The notes beneath the pieces were generated by a model. It searched no databases, was not told the DNA's origin, and saw nothing but the letters and a program-made list of their open reading frames with translations. A stretch of DNA of 64,000 nucleotides from Natronospira bacteriovora (GTDB lineage Bacteria; Pseudomonadota; Gammaproteobacteria; Natronospirales; Natronospiraceae): NCBI RefSeq assembly GCF_030848495.1, contig NZ_JAVDDT010000002.1:186001-250000 (forward strand), written 5' to 3'. Shown here in pieces: positions 24,937 through 31,804 of the stretch (position 1 is its first letter; each line of letters opens with the position of its first letter). Both the position numbers and the translations under genes were made by a program.

Positions 24937-25995
24937 ATGCTGGGCGAACGGATTGAGCGGGCACGCCGCTGGAAAGGCCTGGCGCTTCGCGAGCTGGCCG
25001 CACGCAGTGGTGTCAGCCATACCGCCATTAGAAATTACGAAAAAGGCCTACGCACCCCCGGGTCACGCCAGCTCCTGGCGCTGGCCAAGGCGCTGGGCGT
25101 GCGCACCGAGTATTTCTTCCGTCAGCAACGAATCTCGCTGGCCGATGTGGAGTACCGCAAGCGGGCCAGCACCCCGAAGAAAGTCCTCGACCAAATCCGG
25201 GAGGATGTCATCGAACAGGCCGAGCGCTGGTCCGAGTTGCTGTCCTTCTTTCCCAAGCGGCCTATTAGGAGTTTTGAAGTCCCCAGGCCCCTGCCGGCCG
25301 TAGAGTCGCTGCCGGATGTGGAGCGCGTGGCCGACCATGTCCGACAGGCCTGGCAACTGGGCCATTCACCCATCCCTGACCTGATCGATGTACTGGAAGC
25401 GTTCGGCATCATCGTCATCACCACCGAGATTGACCATGACCAGAAGTTCGATGGCCTTGCGGGCGCCGTGGCCGGAACCCCGGTCATTGTCGTCTCGGAG
25501 CATTGGACCGGTGATCGCCAGCGATTCACCTTGGCCCACGAGCTTGGCCATCGCCTGCTGGAAGGCCATCTCCCGCCCGGGGTGGACGAGGAGAAGGCAG
25601 CCAACCGCTTCGCCGGTGCCTTCCTGCTTCCCGCAAGCCAGGTCCGGGGCCGACTGGGCGAGCAAAGAACCCGCATCGACGCCCAGGAGCTCCTGCTCCT
25701 CAAGCAGGAATTCGGCCTGAGCATGATGGCCGCGCTCTACCGTGCCCTGGATTGTGAAGTGATCACCCGGAGCTATTTCAGCCGGCTGATGAAGCGTTTC
25801 TCAAAGTTCGGCTGGCGCCGAGAGGAACCCGGCGAACCCTATCCCCCGGAACGGACCGTGCTGTTCGAGCATCTGGTCTATCGCGCCCTCTCGGAACAAA
25901 TGATCGGCGAATCCAAGGCGGCTGAGCTGCTCGGCCAGTCCATGGCAAGCTTTCACCAGCAACGGAAGCTGATGACTCATGTTGCTGGTCAGTGA
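24937..25995 (+). CDS. XRE-ImmA/IrrE metallopeptidase
   Basis: A 352-residue two-domain protein. Residues about 1-60 form a Cro/C1 helix-turn-helix (LRELAARSGVSHTAIRNYEKG). An ImmA/IrrE peptidase domain follows, with the zinc motif HELGH at residues 201-205 and the later FAGAFLLPASQV segment. Family members cleave or sense regulators, as ImmA does with the ICEBs1 repressor. Two ATGs, at 24931 and 24937, are possible; AGGAGG (24924-24929) is well spaced only for 24937. The 3' end overlaps the PIN gene by 17 bp, so the two are one unit. Confidence 0.88.
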   Translation: MLGERIERARRWKGLALRELAARSGVSHTAIRNYEKGLRTPGSRQLLALAKALGVRTEYFFRQQRISLADVEYRKRASTPKKVLDQIREDVIEQAERWSELLSFFPKRPIRSFEVPRPLPAVESLPDVERVADHVRQAWQLGHSPIPDLIDVLEAFGIIVITTEIDHDQKFDGLAGAVAGTPVIVVSEHWTGDRQRFTLAHELGHRLLEGHLPPGVDEEKAANRFAGAFLLPASQVRGRLGEQRTRIDAQELLLLKQEFGLSMMAALYRALDCEVITRSYFSRLMKRFSKFGWRREEPGEPYPPERTVLFEHLVYRALSEQMIGESKAAELLGQSMASFHQQRKLMTHVAGQ

Positions 25996-26473
25996 CGCGA
26001 ATATCCTGATCGATCTGATCGAGGGCAGGGTGGTTGCGGAGTTTCTGTCCCTACCAGACGAGATAGCCACGCCAGACTTGCTGTTCGAGGAAGAACTGGC
26101 AGACCACCATGGTGAGCTCCTGGGTATGGGATTGAACCTGGCCGAACTCAGTGGTGACCAGATTCAGCGAGCGGAAGAGTTGGTGGGCAATCATCCGAAA
26201 GCCAGTCGCAATGACTGTCTTGCGTTGACGCTCGCGGAAACAGAGAACTGCACACTATTGACTGGCGACCGAGCCCTGCGTCAGGCAGCCGATGCGCTGC
26301 GTGTCGAAATTCACGGGACAATCTGGTGTGTCCAGCGCATGATTGATTCCGGGCGAATCACCCCTGTTCAGGCGCGGGAGGCCTACCGCCGAATGCGGCT
26401 CGGCAACTCACGCCTGCCGTGGGATGAAGTCAACGCCCAATTGGCCCAGTATGGATTGGAGCTTCCGCGCTAA
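25979..26473 (+). CDS. PIN-domain protein
   Basis: A 164-residue PIN-like nuclease fold. The first acidic residue is in LLVSDANILIDLIEG, and later ones are in KASRNDCLALTLAE and LLTGDRALRQAA. PIN proteins in toxin-antitoxin loci are metal-dependent RNases. It overlaps the XRE-ImmA/IrrE gene by 17 bp, which implies coupled translation; this pairing recurs in bacterial genomes. The peptidase partner probably plays the control role. Whether it is a toxin is an inference. Confidence 0.8.
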   Translation: MLLVSDANILIDLIEGRVVAEFLSLPDEIATPDLLFEEELADHHGELLGMGLNLAELSGDQIQRAEELVGNHPKASRNDCLALTLAETENCTLLTGDRALRQAADALRVEIHGTIWCVQRMIDSGRITPVQAREAYRRMRLGNSRLPWDEVNAQLAQYGLELPR

Positions 26474-26492
26474 AATTACCAAGAGCAGAAGG

Positions 26493-26651
26493 ATGCCCAG
26501 ATCGAAACAGAAAAAGCTGAGATCGACTCGCTTTTCGGAGTTCATCCGGAACGCGTCCGCGCGCGAGAAGAAAAGGGTCTACAAAGAGGTCCTGCAGCGC
26601 GCAACCGAGCGCCAGCGCCGGGTGCTAGAGGACGCTTCAACCAACTCCTAA
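26493..26651 (+). CDS. Small basic 52-residue protein downstream of the PIN gene
   Basis: The ATG is 19 bp after the PIN stop. The protein is almost entirely charged helix: PRSKQKKLRSTRFSEFIRN, then SAREKKRVYKEVLQRATERQ. The FSEFIRNAS...EKKRVYKEVLQRATERQ layout looks like a conserved small family, but I cannot name it. AAGAG lies upstream, with weak spacing. Its position makes it the likely third gene of the XRE-ImmA/IrrE-PIN cassette, possibly an accessory or RNA-binding protein. Confidence 0.6.
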   Translation: MPRSKQKKLRSTRFSEFIRNASAREKKRVYKEVLQRATERQRRVLEDASTNS

Positions 26652-26658
26652 CCACCCA

Positions 26659-26726
26659 GTGGGAGCGACCTCCCGGTCGCGACAGGCAAGACCGAAACCA
26701 GATTGGGTCAGGAATGCCCCTCCCAC
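26659..26726. repeat. Inverted pair of REP-like hairpins
   Basis: The left unit is GTGGGAG followed by GCGACC-TCCC-GGTCGC (to 26683). The right unit, on the other strand, is GTGGGAG followed by GGGGCATTCCTGACCC (26726 to 26705). They share the GTGGGAG head and face each other, which is the arrangement of a BIME. The right unit matches the solitary element at 23636-23662. Confidence 0.7.
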
Positions 26727-26762
26727 AGGGGTCGGGCCACACTTCGCCTGTTCACTTCCTCC

Positions 26763-27146
26763 CTAACCAATCGAAACCGGCCGATGCGCCCGGCCACCAA
26801 CCGAGAAGCTCATCCGAGCCGGCGCCTGATGCCGGCGGAGCCCGGTGAATCGACCCTCCAGACCCAGCACCCAGTACTGATCCGGGCTGTGGTAATAACG
26901 AAACCCCAAGACCCGCCCGAACATGGGGCAGTGGCCCGGGTTCGCCGCCCGCCAGGCCCGGATGAAGGCCCGTAAACCCGCCTCCAGATCCCCGTCATCG
27001 AGGGTCAGTGACCCATCCAGGGGCAGGTCAATGATCTTCCAGCGCCGTTCCCCACCGGTCAGCGCTGCCCCTGTAATCAATCGTGGTAGCGACCGCTCCA
27101 GGTCAATTCCCAGGAAGGGCGGGGTCGGGGATTTGCCAGATTCCAT
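26763..27146 (-). CDS. Hypothetical protein, 127 residues
   Basis: No family recognised. The sequence has a normal composition and a plausible folded core (LPLDGSLTLDDGDLEAGLRAFIRAWRAANPG, then GRVLGFRYYHSPDQYWVLGLEGRF). It has no signal peptide or membrane helix. The start is uncertain because no ribosome-binding site is clear. It lies between the REP pair and the left end of the IS5-family element, 52 bp from the latter, so its promoter may have been disturbed by the insertion. Confidence 0.45.
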   Translation of the reverse strand: MESGKSPTPPFLGIDLERSLPRLITGAALTGGERRWKIIDLPLDGSLTLDDGDLEAGLRAFIRAWRAANPGHCPMFGRVLGFRYYHSPDQYWVLGLEGRFTGLRRHQAPARMSFSVGGRAHRPVSIG

Positions 27147-27198
27147 CGGGGGTCTATGGCGCGAGGCCTCAATTGTTTGGTTCGCAATCCGGAATTAG

Positions 27199-28376
27199 GG
27201 AACCTCTGATTAATTCGGCCATTTTGCGATAATTACCTGTAGCCGTCCATTTAGAGGAGATCGCACAGTGCGTCAGCAAAGTCTTTCGGCCACCGGATTC
27301 GAGAAATACCAGAAACAGACACGGCGAGCCCGGTTTCTGTCGGATATGGATCGGGTGGTGCCCTGGGACGAGCTGGCGGCGGTGATCGAGCCCTATTACC
27401 CGGCTCCGACAGGCCCGGGCCGACGGCCGGTTGGCCTGGAGCGCATGCTGCGGATCTATTTTCTTCAGCACTGGTTCAATCTCTCGGATCCAGGTGTGGA
27501 AGAAGCACTGTACGACTCCAATGCCATGCGGGATTTTGTGGGTATCGATCTGGGCCGGGAACCGGCCCCGGACGAGACCACGGTGTGCAAGTTCCGGCAC
27601 ATGATGGAGAAAAACGACCTGGGCGCCGAGCTGTTCCGGGCCGTGGGCCAGTATTTGGAGGAAAACGGCTTGAAAGTGAGCCGAGGCACGATCGTCGATG
27701 CCACCATCATCAATGCGCCGAGCTCGACCAAGAACAAGAAGAAGGAACGCGATCCCGAGATGCATCAGACTCGCAAGGGCAATCAGTGGTATTTCGGGAT
27801 GAAGGCGCACATTGGTGTGGATTCGAAGACAAAGATGATTCATTCGGTGGCGGCTACTGCTGCCAACACCCATGACAGTCAGCTGCTTGGTGATCTGCTT
27901 CACGGAGAGGAAACCCGGGTCTGGGGTGACTCGGCGTACGCGGGGCAGAAAGCCACCTTAAAAGAAGCGGCCCCGAGAGCCCAGGACTTCACCCAGAAGA
28001 AAGGGAGCCGACACCGGCCACTGAGTGAGGTTGATCGTGGTCGCAATCGAACCAAGTCGAAGGTGCGGGCGAAGGTCGAGCATCCTTTCCACATCATGAA
28101 GCGAGTGTTTCAGCTCACCAAGGTCCGCTATCGCGGCCTGACGAAGAACGCCAATCATGTCTTTGCCAGTTGCGCGCTCATCAATCTGTTCATGGCGCGA
28201 CGACGCTTATTGGCCCTTCCGGGGGATTAGTGTGTCCGGAATCCGGGTTTCGGCCTGGATTCCGGCAAGAATGGCCGGTAAACCGGCCGAGTGGGAGCCG
28301 AATCATGCTTATTTTCGGCACCAACTGCGAATTCAAACGGAAGGGGTGGTCTCAGCGGTAATTGATCAGACCTTCC
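27199..28376 (+). mobile_element. IS5-family insertion sequence
   Basis: It is about 1178 bp long. The left end GGAACCTCTGATTAATT and the reverse complement of the right end GGAAGGTCTGATCAATT match at 14 of 17 bases. The flanks are TTAG (27195-27198) and CTAG (28377-28380). Both fit the YTAR target of the IS5 subgroup but are not identical. It encodes one full transposase and has an inverted repeat (CCGGAATCC / GGATTCCGG) after the gene. Confidence 0.88.
27268..28230 (+). CDS. IS5-family transposase
   Basis: A 320-residue DDE transposase close to that of E. coli IS5. It has the LRIYFLQHWFNLSDPGVEEALYD helix region, the first Asp in TIVDATIINAPSSTKNK, RDPEMHQTRKGNQWYFGMKAHIG, the second Asp in WGDSAYAG, and the Glu in KVRAKVEHPFHIMKR. 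The start is GTG at 27268 with GGAG upstream. The frame is intact, so the element may still be active. Confidence 0.93.
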   Translation: MRQQSLSATGFEKYQKQTRRARFLSDMDRVVPWDELAAVIEPYYPAPTGPGRRPVGLERMLRIYFLQHWFNLSDPGVEEALYDSNAMRDFVGIDLGREPAPDETTVCKFRHMMEKNDLGAELFRAVGQYLEENGLKVSRGTIVDATIINAPSSTKNKKKERDPEMHQTRKGNQWYFGMKAHIGVDSKTKMIHSVAATAANTHDSQLLGDLLHGEETRVWGDSAYAGQKATLKEAAPRAQDFTQKKGSRHRPLSEVDRGRNRTKSKVRAKVEHPFHIMKRVFQLTKVRYRGLTKNANHVFASCALINLFMARRRLLALPGD

Positions 28377-28398
28377 CTAGATTTAACGGATCAGATAC

Positions 28399-28665
28399 TT
28401 AGCATCTTACACCCGTTCTAGGTGCTCTCATGGGGTTGCCCGAAGCCGGGCTGGGCTCGGCGGCAACTACCTCGTGGCCGCGCTCTGCCAACCAGACGGC
28501 ATCGCGACCCGAGCCGGCGCCGATGTCGAGGATGACGGAGCCCTCCGGTTTGGGCAGCAGGTAGAGCAGCCAGTTGTGGACTTCGGGGAACTCCAAGCGC
28601 TTGTATTGTTCGGCAACGTTCTTACCGCGTTGATCGTACCAGTCGATTGGGTTGTGCTCCAGCAT
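28399..28665 (-). pseudogene. Truncated SAM-dependent methyltransferase
   Basis: The 88-codon frame encodes only the N-terminal part of a class I methyltransferase. The opening is IDWYDQRGKNVAEQYKRL, and motif I is LDIGAGSGRDAVWLAERG. After VVAAEPSPA the family sequence stops, and a short unrelated tail ends 23 bp from the right end of the IS. About two thirds of the enzyme is missing. The insertion, or a deletion next to it, probably removed the 3' part. The 28666-28808 gap holds nothing I can support. Confidence 0.7.
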
Positions 28666-28808
28666 GGGGAAAGTATCCGGGCTTGCATCGCTTTGTGCAA
28701 TTCATGATTCCGATAGGAAAGTTCAACAAACTTCCCCAGTAGTAAAACGGCGGCTCCATCGCGGGTTGCCAATGCTGTAGCCGAAGAAGCCTCCGCCGGC
28801 GATGAGGG

Positions 28809-29582
28809 CTAGTGCTCTGCTGCCTTGTGGATGAGCCAGCCCGGGTGCTGGCCTCGTTCGGGGGCGAAGGGGCTTTCCAGGTGCAGGCGTTCGGCTGTTT
28901 GGATCTTGCATTGATCGAGCAGAGTGGCCTGGGCGTTGGCTTCCTTTTCGCTTTGGTGGGTGATGAAGAGCTGGCCGTTGGGGGCGAGTTGGGCGTAGAC
29001 GTGCTTGAGCAGGCGCTCTGGCATGAAGAAGCGTTGCGGTAGCCCCCAGCGGGCCAGGGGTTCGGGGGTGAAGAAGGGCAGGAACCAGGTGATGAGCTGG
29101 AATTGCCCTTGCAGTTGGAGGACGTTGTCGGCGCGGTATTGGCAGCCGGGGTGTGCTCGGGCCATGGCTTCGCCGTGGGCGCGCCGGGTGGTGAGGTCGA
29201 TGTAGCGCAGATGGGCGTCGAGTTCCACGCCGGTCCAGGCGGTGGGCTGCCAGGCGTACAGGCCGGGCAGGTAGGGCCAGCTCTTGGCGCCGATGTCCAG
29301 GGTCCGGGCGTTGGGGCCCGGTTCGGGGTTGGGCAGGTGGCGGTCGAGCAGGTCGAGGACGTAGAGGCTTTCGAGCATTTCCTGGGGGTTGCAGATGTGT
29401 TCCCAGTGGCTGAGCTCATAACGCTGGGCCAGGGCGTCGAGGCGCGCCCGGGCGGGGGCGGGCAGCTCGTCGTGAATGTCCTTCAGGCGGGCGAGGGTTT
29501 TGCGGGGCGGGTGCGACCAGGTCAGGGCCTGCTTGATCTGCCAGTCGATCTCGCGGCGCAGGTTCAGGAGCCAGGCCATCAT
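28809..29582 (-). CDS. Methyltransferase-like protein of unknown role
   Basis: A 257-residue protein. A helical N-terminal region (about residues 1-80) precedes a degraded class I methyltransferase-like core with RTLDIGAKSWPYLPGLYAW, where a normal motif I would be DxGxGxG. GVELDAHLRYIDL follows, then LITWFLPFFTPEPLARWGLP and NGQLFITHQSEKEA. Family relatives are annotated only as hypothetical. The start at 29582 or 29579 is uncertain. It overlaps nothing and follows the small membrane-protein gene by five bases, so they may be an operon. Confidence 0.6.
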   Translation of the reverse strand: MMAWLLNLRREIDWQIKQALTWSHPPRKTLARLKDIHDELPAPARARLDALAQRYELSHWEHICNPQEMLESLYVLDLLDRHLPNPEPGPNARTLDIGAKSWPYLPGLYAWQPTAWTGVELDAHLRYIDLTTRRAHGEAMARAHPGCQYRADNVLQLQGQFQLITWFLPFFTPEPLARWGLPQRFFMPERLLKHVYAQLAPNGQLFITHQSEKEANAQATLLDQCKIQTAERLHLESPFAPERGQHPGWLIHKAAEH

Positions 29583-29587
29583 GGTGC

Positions 29588-29839
29588 CTAGGGCCGCCAC
29601 CAGCCGTCTTCGTGGCGACCGGCCTGTCGCAGGGATTCCAGGCCGAATTCCAGTGCGCCTGCCACGATCAGCATGCCCACCAGCAGAAAGACCACCGGGT
29701 GATCGCGATTGACGATGCCCAGCCAGTCGAGCAGCAGGAGCAGGCCGAGGCCGAGGAGGGCGGCGATGATCAGGGTGATGAAGACGATCCGAAGTCGGCG
29801 TACGGTGTGTTCACGGATTCGGAAGAAGTCGAGTGACAT
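29588..29839 (-). CDS. Small two-helix membrane protein
   Basis: An 83-residue protein with a basic N-terminus (IREHTVRRLR), a first membrane helix IVFITLIIAALLGLGLLLLLDWLG, a second VVFLLVGMLIVAGALEF, and a short polar tail. The family is unknown to me. GGAAAG lies upstream of the ATG at 29839; an ATG at 29851 is also in frame. It is upstream of the methyltransferase-like gene on the same strand. Confidence 0.55.
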   Translation of the reverse strand: MSLDFFRIREHTVRRLRIVFITLIIAALLGLGLLLLLDWLGIVNRDHPVVFLLVGMLIVAGALEFGLESLRQAGRHEDGWWRP

Positions 29840-29880
29840 GATGCTTTCCACGATTGCCGGATGATTCCGGCACAGGGTCG

Positions 29881-29928
29881 CAAGCCCCGGGTGAAAATGC
29901 CAGGCTTTGCGAGCGGTGTCGGGGCTTG
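29881..29928. repeat. Inverted repeat in the leader of the metallophosphoesterase gene
   Basis: Perfect 9-bp arms CAAGCCCCG (29881-29889) and CGGGGCTTG (29920-29928) enclose a 30-nt loop. It ends 21 bp before the start codon, so it may fold in the mRNA leader. Confidence 0.4.
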
Positions 29929-29949
29929 GATTGATCAGAGGTGCCTTGA

Positions 29950-30894
29950 ATGTATGACCTGATTGGTGATGTGCATGGTGAGCTGGATGCCCTGGAGCGC
30001 TTGCTGGTGGCCATGGAGTATCAGCGTGTGCGAGGTGTCTGGCGGCACCCGGAGCGCCGGGCGGTGTTTGTGGGGGATCTGATTGACCGGGGGCCGGCGT
30101 CGCGGGAGGTGGTGGCGACGGTGCGGGCCATGGTGGAGGCCGGGCAGGCCCACTGCCTGATGGGCAATCATGAGTTCAATGCCATTGCCTTTCACACGCC
30201 GGATCCTCGCGGCGGTGATTGTCATCTGCGGCCTCATAGCGAGAAGAACCTGCGCCAGCATCAGGCCACGCTGGAGTCTTACCGAGGGCATGCCGGGCAG
30301 CTGGCGGATGACATCGCCTGGTTCCAGGGCTTGCCGTTCTGGCTGGAGCTGGATGGGGTGCGGGTGGTGCATGCGGCGTGGTCGCCGGAGGCGATGGCGC
30401 TGGTCGAGGGCAGTGGGGTGCGCGATGGTCTGGATTGGCCGATGGCCTTTCCGGAGGCTTTCGATGAGGCCTCGCCTCTCGGGGCGGCACTGTCGGAAGT
30501 GCTGAAGGGCGTGGAATGGGCCTTGCCTGGTGATGCTTTCTTTCATGACAAGGATGGCCATCTGCGCCGGGAGGCCAGGGTGTGCTGGTGGGATGTGGCC
30601 CCGGGCCATCGCTGGCCGGCGGTGGCCATGGGGCCGCCGTCGCTGAAGAAGGCGTTGCCGGATGAAGTGATTCCGGAAGACTATCCACGCCTGCGTTATC
30701 CGGCCGAGGCGCCGCCGGTGTTCTTTGGTCATTACTGGCTGTGGGGCGAGCCTTCGCCCCTGGCTGAGAACGTGGCCTGCCTGGATTACAGCGTTGCCAA
30801 GGGCGGGCAGCTGGTGGCCTACCGCTGGGCGGGCGAGCAGCGACTTCAGCGAGCGCACTTCGTGGCCGTGCCGAGCGAGGGCGGTGGCCCGTGA
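29950..30894 (+). CDS. Calcineurin-like metallophosphoesterase
   Basis: A 314-residue phosphoesterase with the family motifs GDVHGELDAL (residues about 6-15), FVGDLIDRGP near 45, and LMGNHEFNAI near 75. VVHAAWSPEA and FFGHYWLWGE supply later metal-binding His residues. It resembles the ApaH/PrpE type of serine/threonine and dinucleotide phosphatases. Its substrate cannot be chosen from sequence. The stop overlaps the next start in an ATGA (30891-30894). Confidence 0.88.
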   Translation: MYDLIGDVHGELDALERLLVAMEYQRVRGVWRHPERRAVFVGDLIDRGPASREVVATVRAMVEAGQAHCLMGNHEFNAIAFHTPDPRGGDCHLRPHSEKNLRQHQATLESYRGHAGQLADDIAWFQGLPFWLELDGVRVVHAAWSPEAMALVEGSGVRDGLDWPMAFPEAFDEASPLGAALSEVLKGVEWALPGDAFFHDKDGHLRREARVCWWDVAPGHRWPAVAMGPPSLKKALPDEVIPEDYPRLRYPAEAPPVFFGHYWLWGEPSPLAENVACLDYSVAKGGQLVAYRWAGEQRLQRAHFVAVPSEGGGP

Positions 30895-31643
30895 AATCTG
30901 TAGACTCGATTGCCGCACTGGCCAGCTGGCTGCTTTTGCCGGTGGTCCTGTTACAGGGTGCCTACCTGCGCCTGACCGTGCCGCGTTTGGGGGAGGCGCC
31001 GGGTGCGCGTTCCGGGCGTGTGGATGGTGCGGCGCCGGTGCTTCGGCTGCTGGTGCTGGGTGAGTCGACGGCGGCCGGGGTGGGGGCGCCGGATCAGAAA
31101 CAGGCGGTGGCGCGGTGGACGGCCGAGACGGTGGCGGCGCTGAGCGGCCGTGCGGTGGCCTGGCGGGTGCTGGGAAAGAATGGGGCCACGGCGCATTCGC
31201 TGCGTAAGCGTTTATTGGAGCCGGCTGAGGAGGTTGAAGCCGATCTGGCTGTGGTCATTCTGGGGGTGAATGACACCCTTCGCTTTCACGGGCCGCGGCG
31301 TTGGCGGCGGGATCTGACTCGCCTGCTGGAATCACTGCGCGAGCGCTGCGGGCCGGTGCCGGTGGTGCTGGCCTCGGTGCCGCCGATGAACCGCTTTCCG
31401 GCGATTCCTTCCCCGACGCGCCAGGTGCTTGGCCTGCGCGCTGCTCGCCTGGGCGAGGCGGCGGCGGCCTGGGCGTCGGCCATGGAGGCGGTTGCCTATT
31501 CCCCCATGCCCGAGGATTCGGATGCACCACTGGAATCGCTGTTCGGTGTGGACGGCTTTCATCCTTCGGCGGAAGGCTATCGGCGCTGGGGCGAGTTGCT
31601 CGGGCGAGAGGGCTTTGCCTTGCTGGGCAAGCCCGCGCCTTGA
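30891..31643 (+). CDS. SGNH/GDSL-family hydrolase
   Basis: A 250-residue esterase-like protein. An N-terminal hydrophobic stretch (LASWLLLPVVLLQGAYL) is a signal or membrane anchor. Block I is VLGESTAAGVG with the nucleophile Ser, the Asn block is VILGVNDT, and the Asp/His block is VDGFHPSAEG. It acts on ester bonds; the substrate is unknown. It is translationally coupled to the metallophosphoesterase. Confidence 0.86.
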   Translation: MKSVDSIAALASWLLLPVVLLQGAYLRLTVPRLGEAPGARSGRVDGAAPVLRLLVLGESTAAGVGAPDQKQAVARWTAETVAALSGRAVAWRVLGKNGATAHSLRKRLLEPAEEVEADLAVVILGVNDTLRFHGPRRWRRDLTRLLESLRERCGPVPVVLASVPPMNRFPAIPSPTRQVLGLRAARLGEAAAAWASAMEAVAYSPMPEDSDAPLESLFGVDGFHPSAEGYRRWGELLGREGFALLGKPAP

Positions 31644-31703
31644 TGCCTGAACCGCTTGAGTCGGGACGCTGGCACCGCTTGGGCTCGATCCGGAAGGAGA
31701 AAA

Positions 31704-31789
31704 CTATTCACATATGCCTCTATACACCTCCATAAAGTTAGTTTAAACAGCGCTTTATAATCTATAATAACTATTCATTAATCTATTCA
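31704..31789 (+). promoter_or_regulatory. Promoter region of the YjjJ-like gene with three CTATTCA repeats
   Basis: CTATTCA occurs at 31704-31710, 31771-31777 and 31783-31789. Two TATAAT boxes lie between them, at 31756-31761 and 31763-31768. The direct repeats are candidate binding sites for the gene's own winged-helix domain. The region is much richer in AT than its surroundings. Confidence 0.5.
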
Positions 31790-31804
31790 CTTTCTCGGGA
31801 TTCC

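Noticed and set aside
28236-28320. Hairpins after the transposase gene as a separate repeat element
   Set aside because: They lie inside the insertion sequence ends and are best treated as part of it.
28399-29582. The truncated methyltransferase and the methyltransferase-like gene as one split gene
   Set aside because: Both contain their own motif I region and N-terminus, so they are separate genes.
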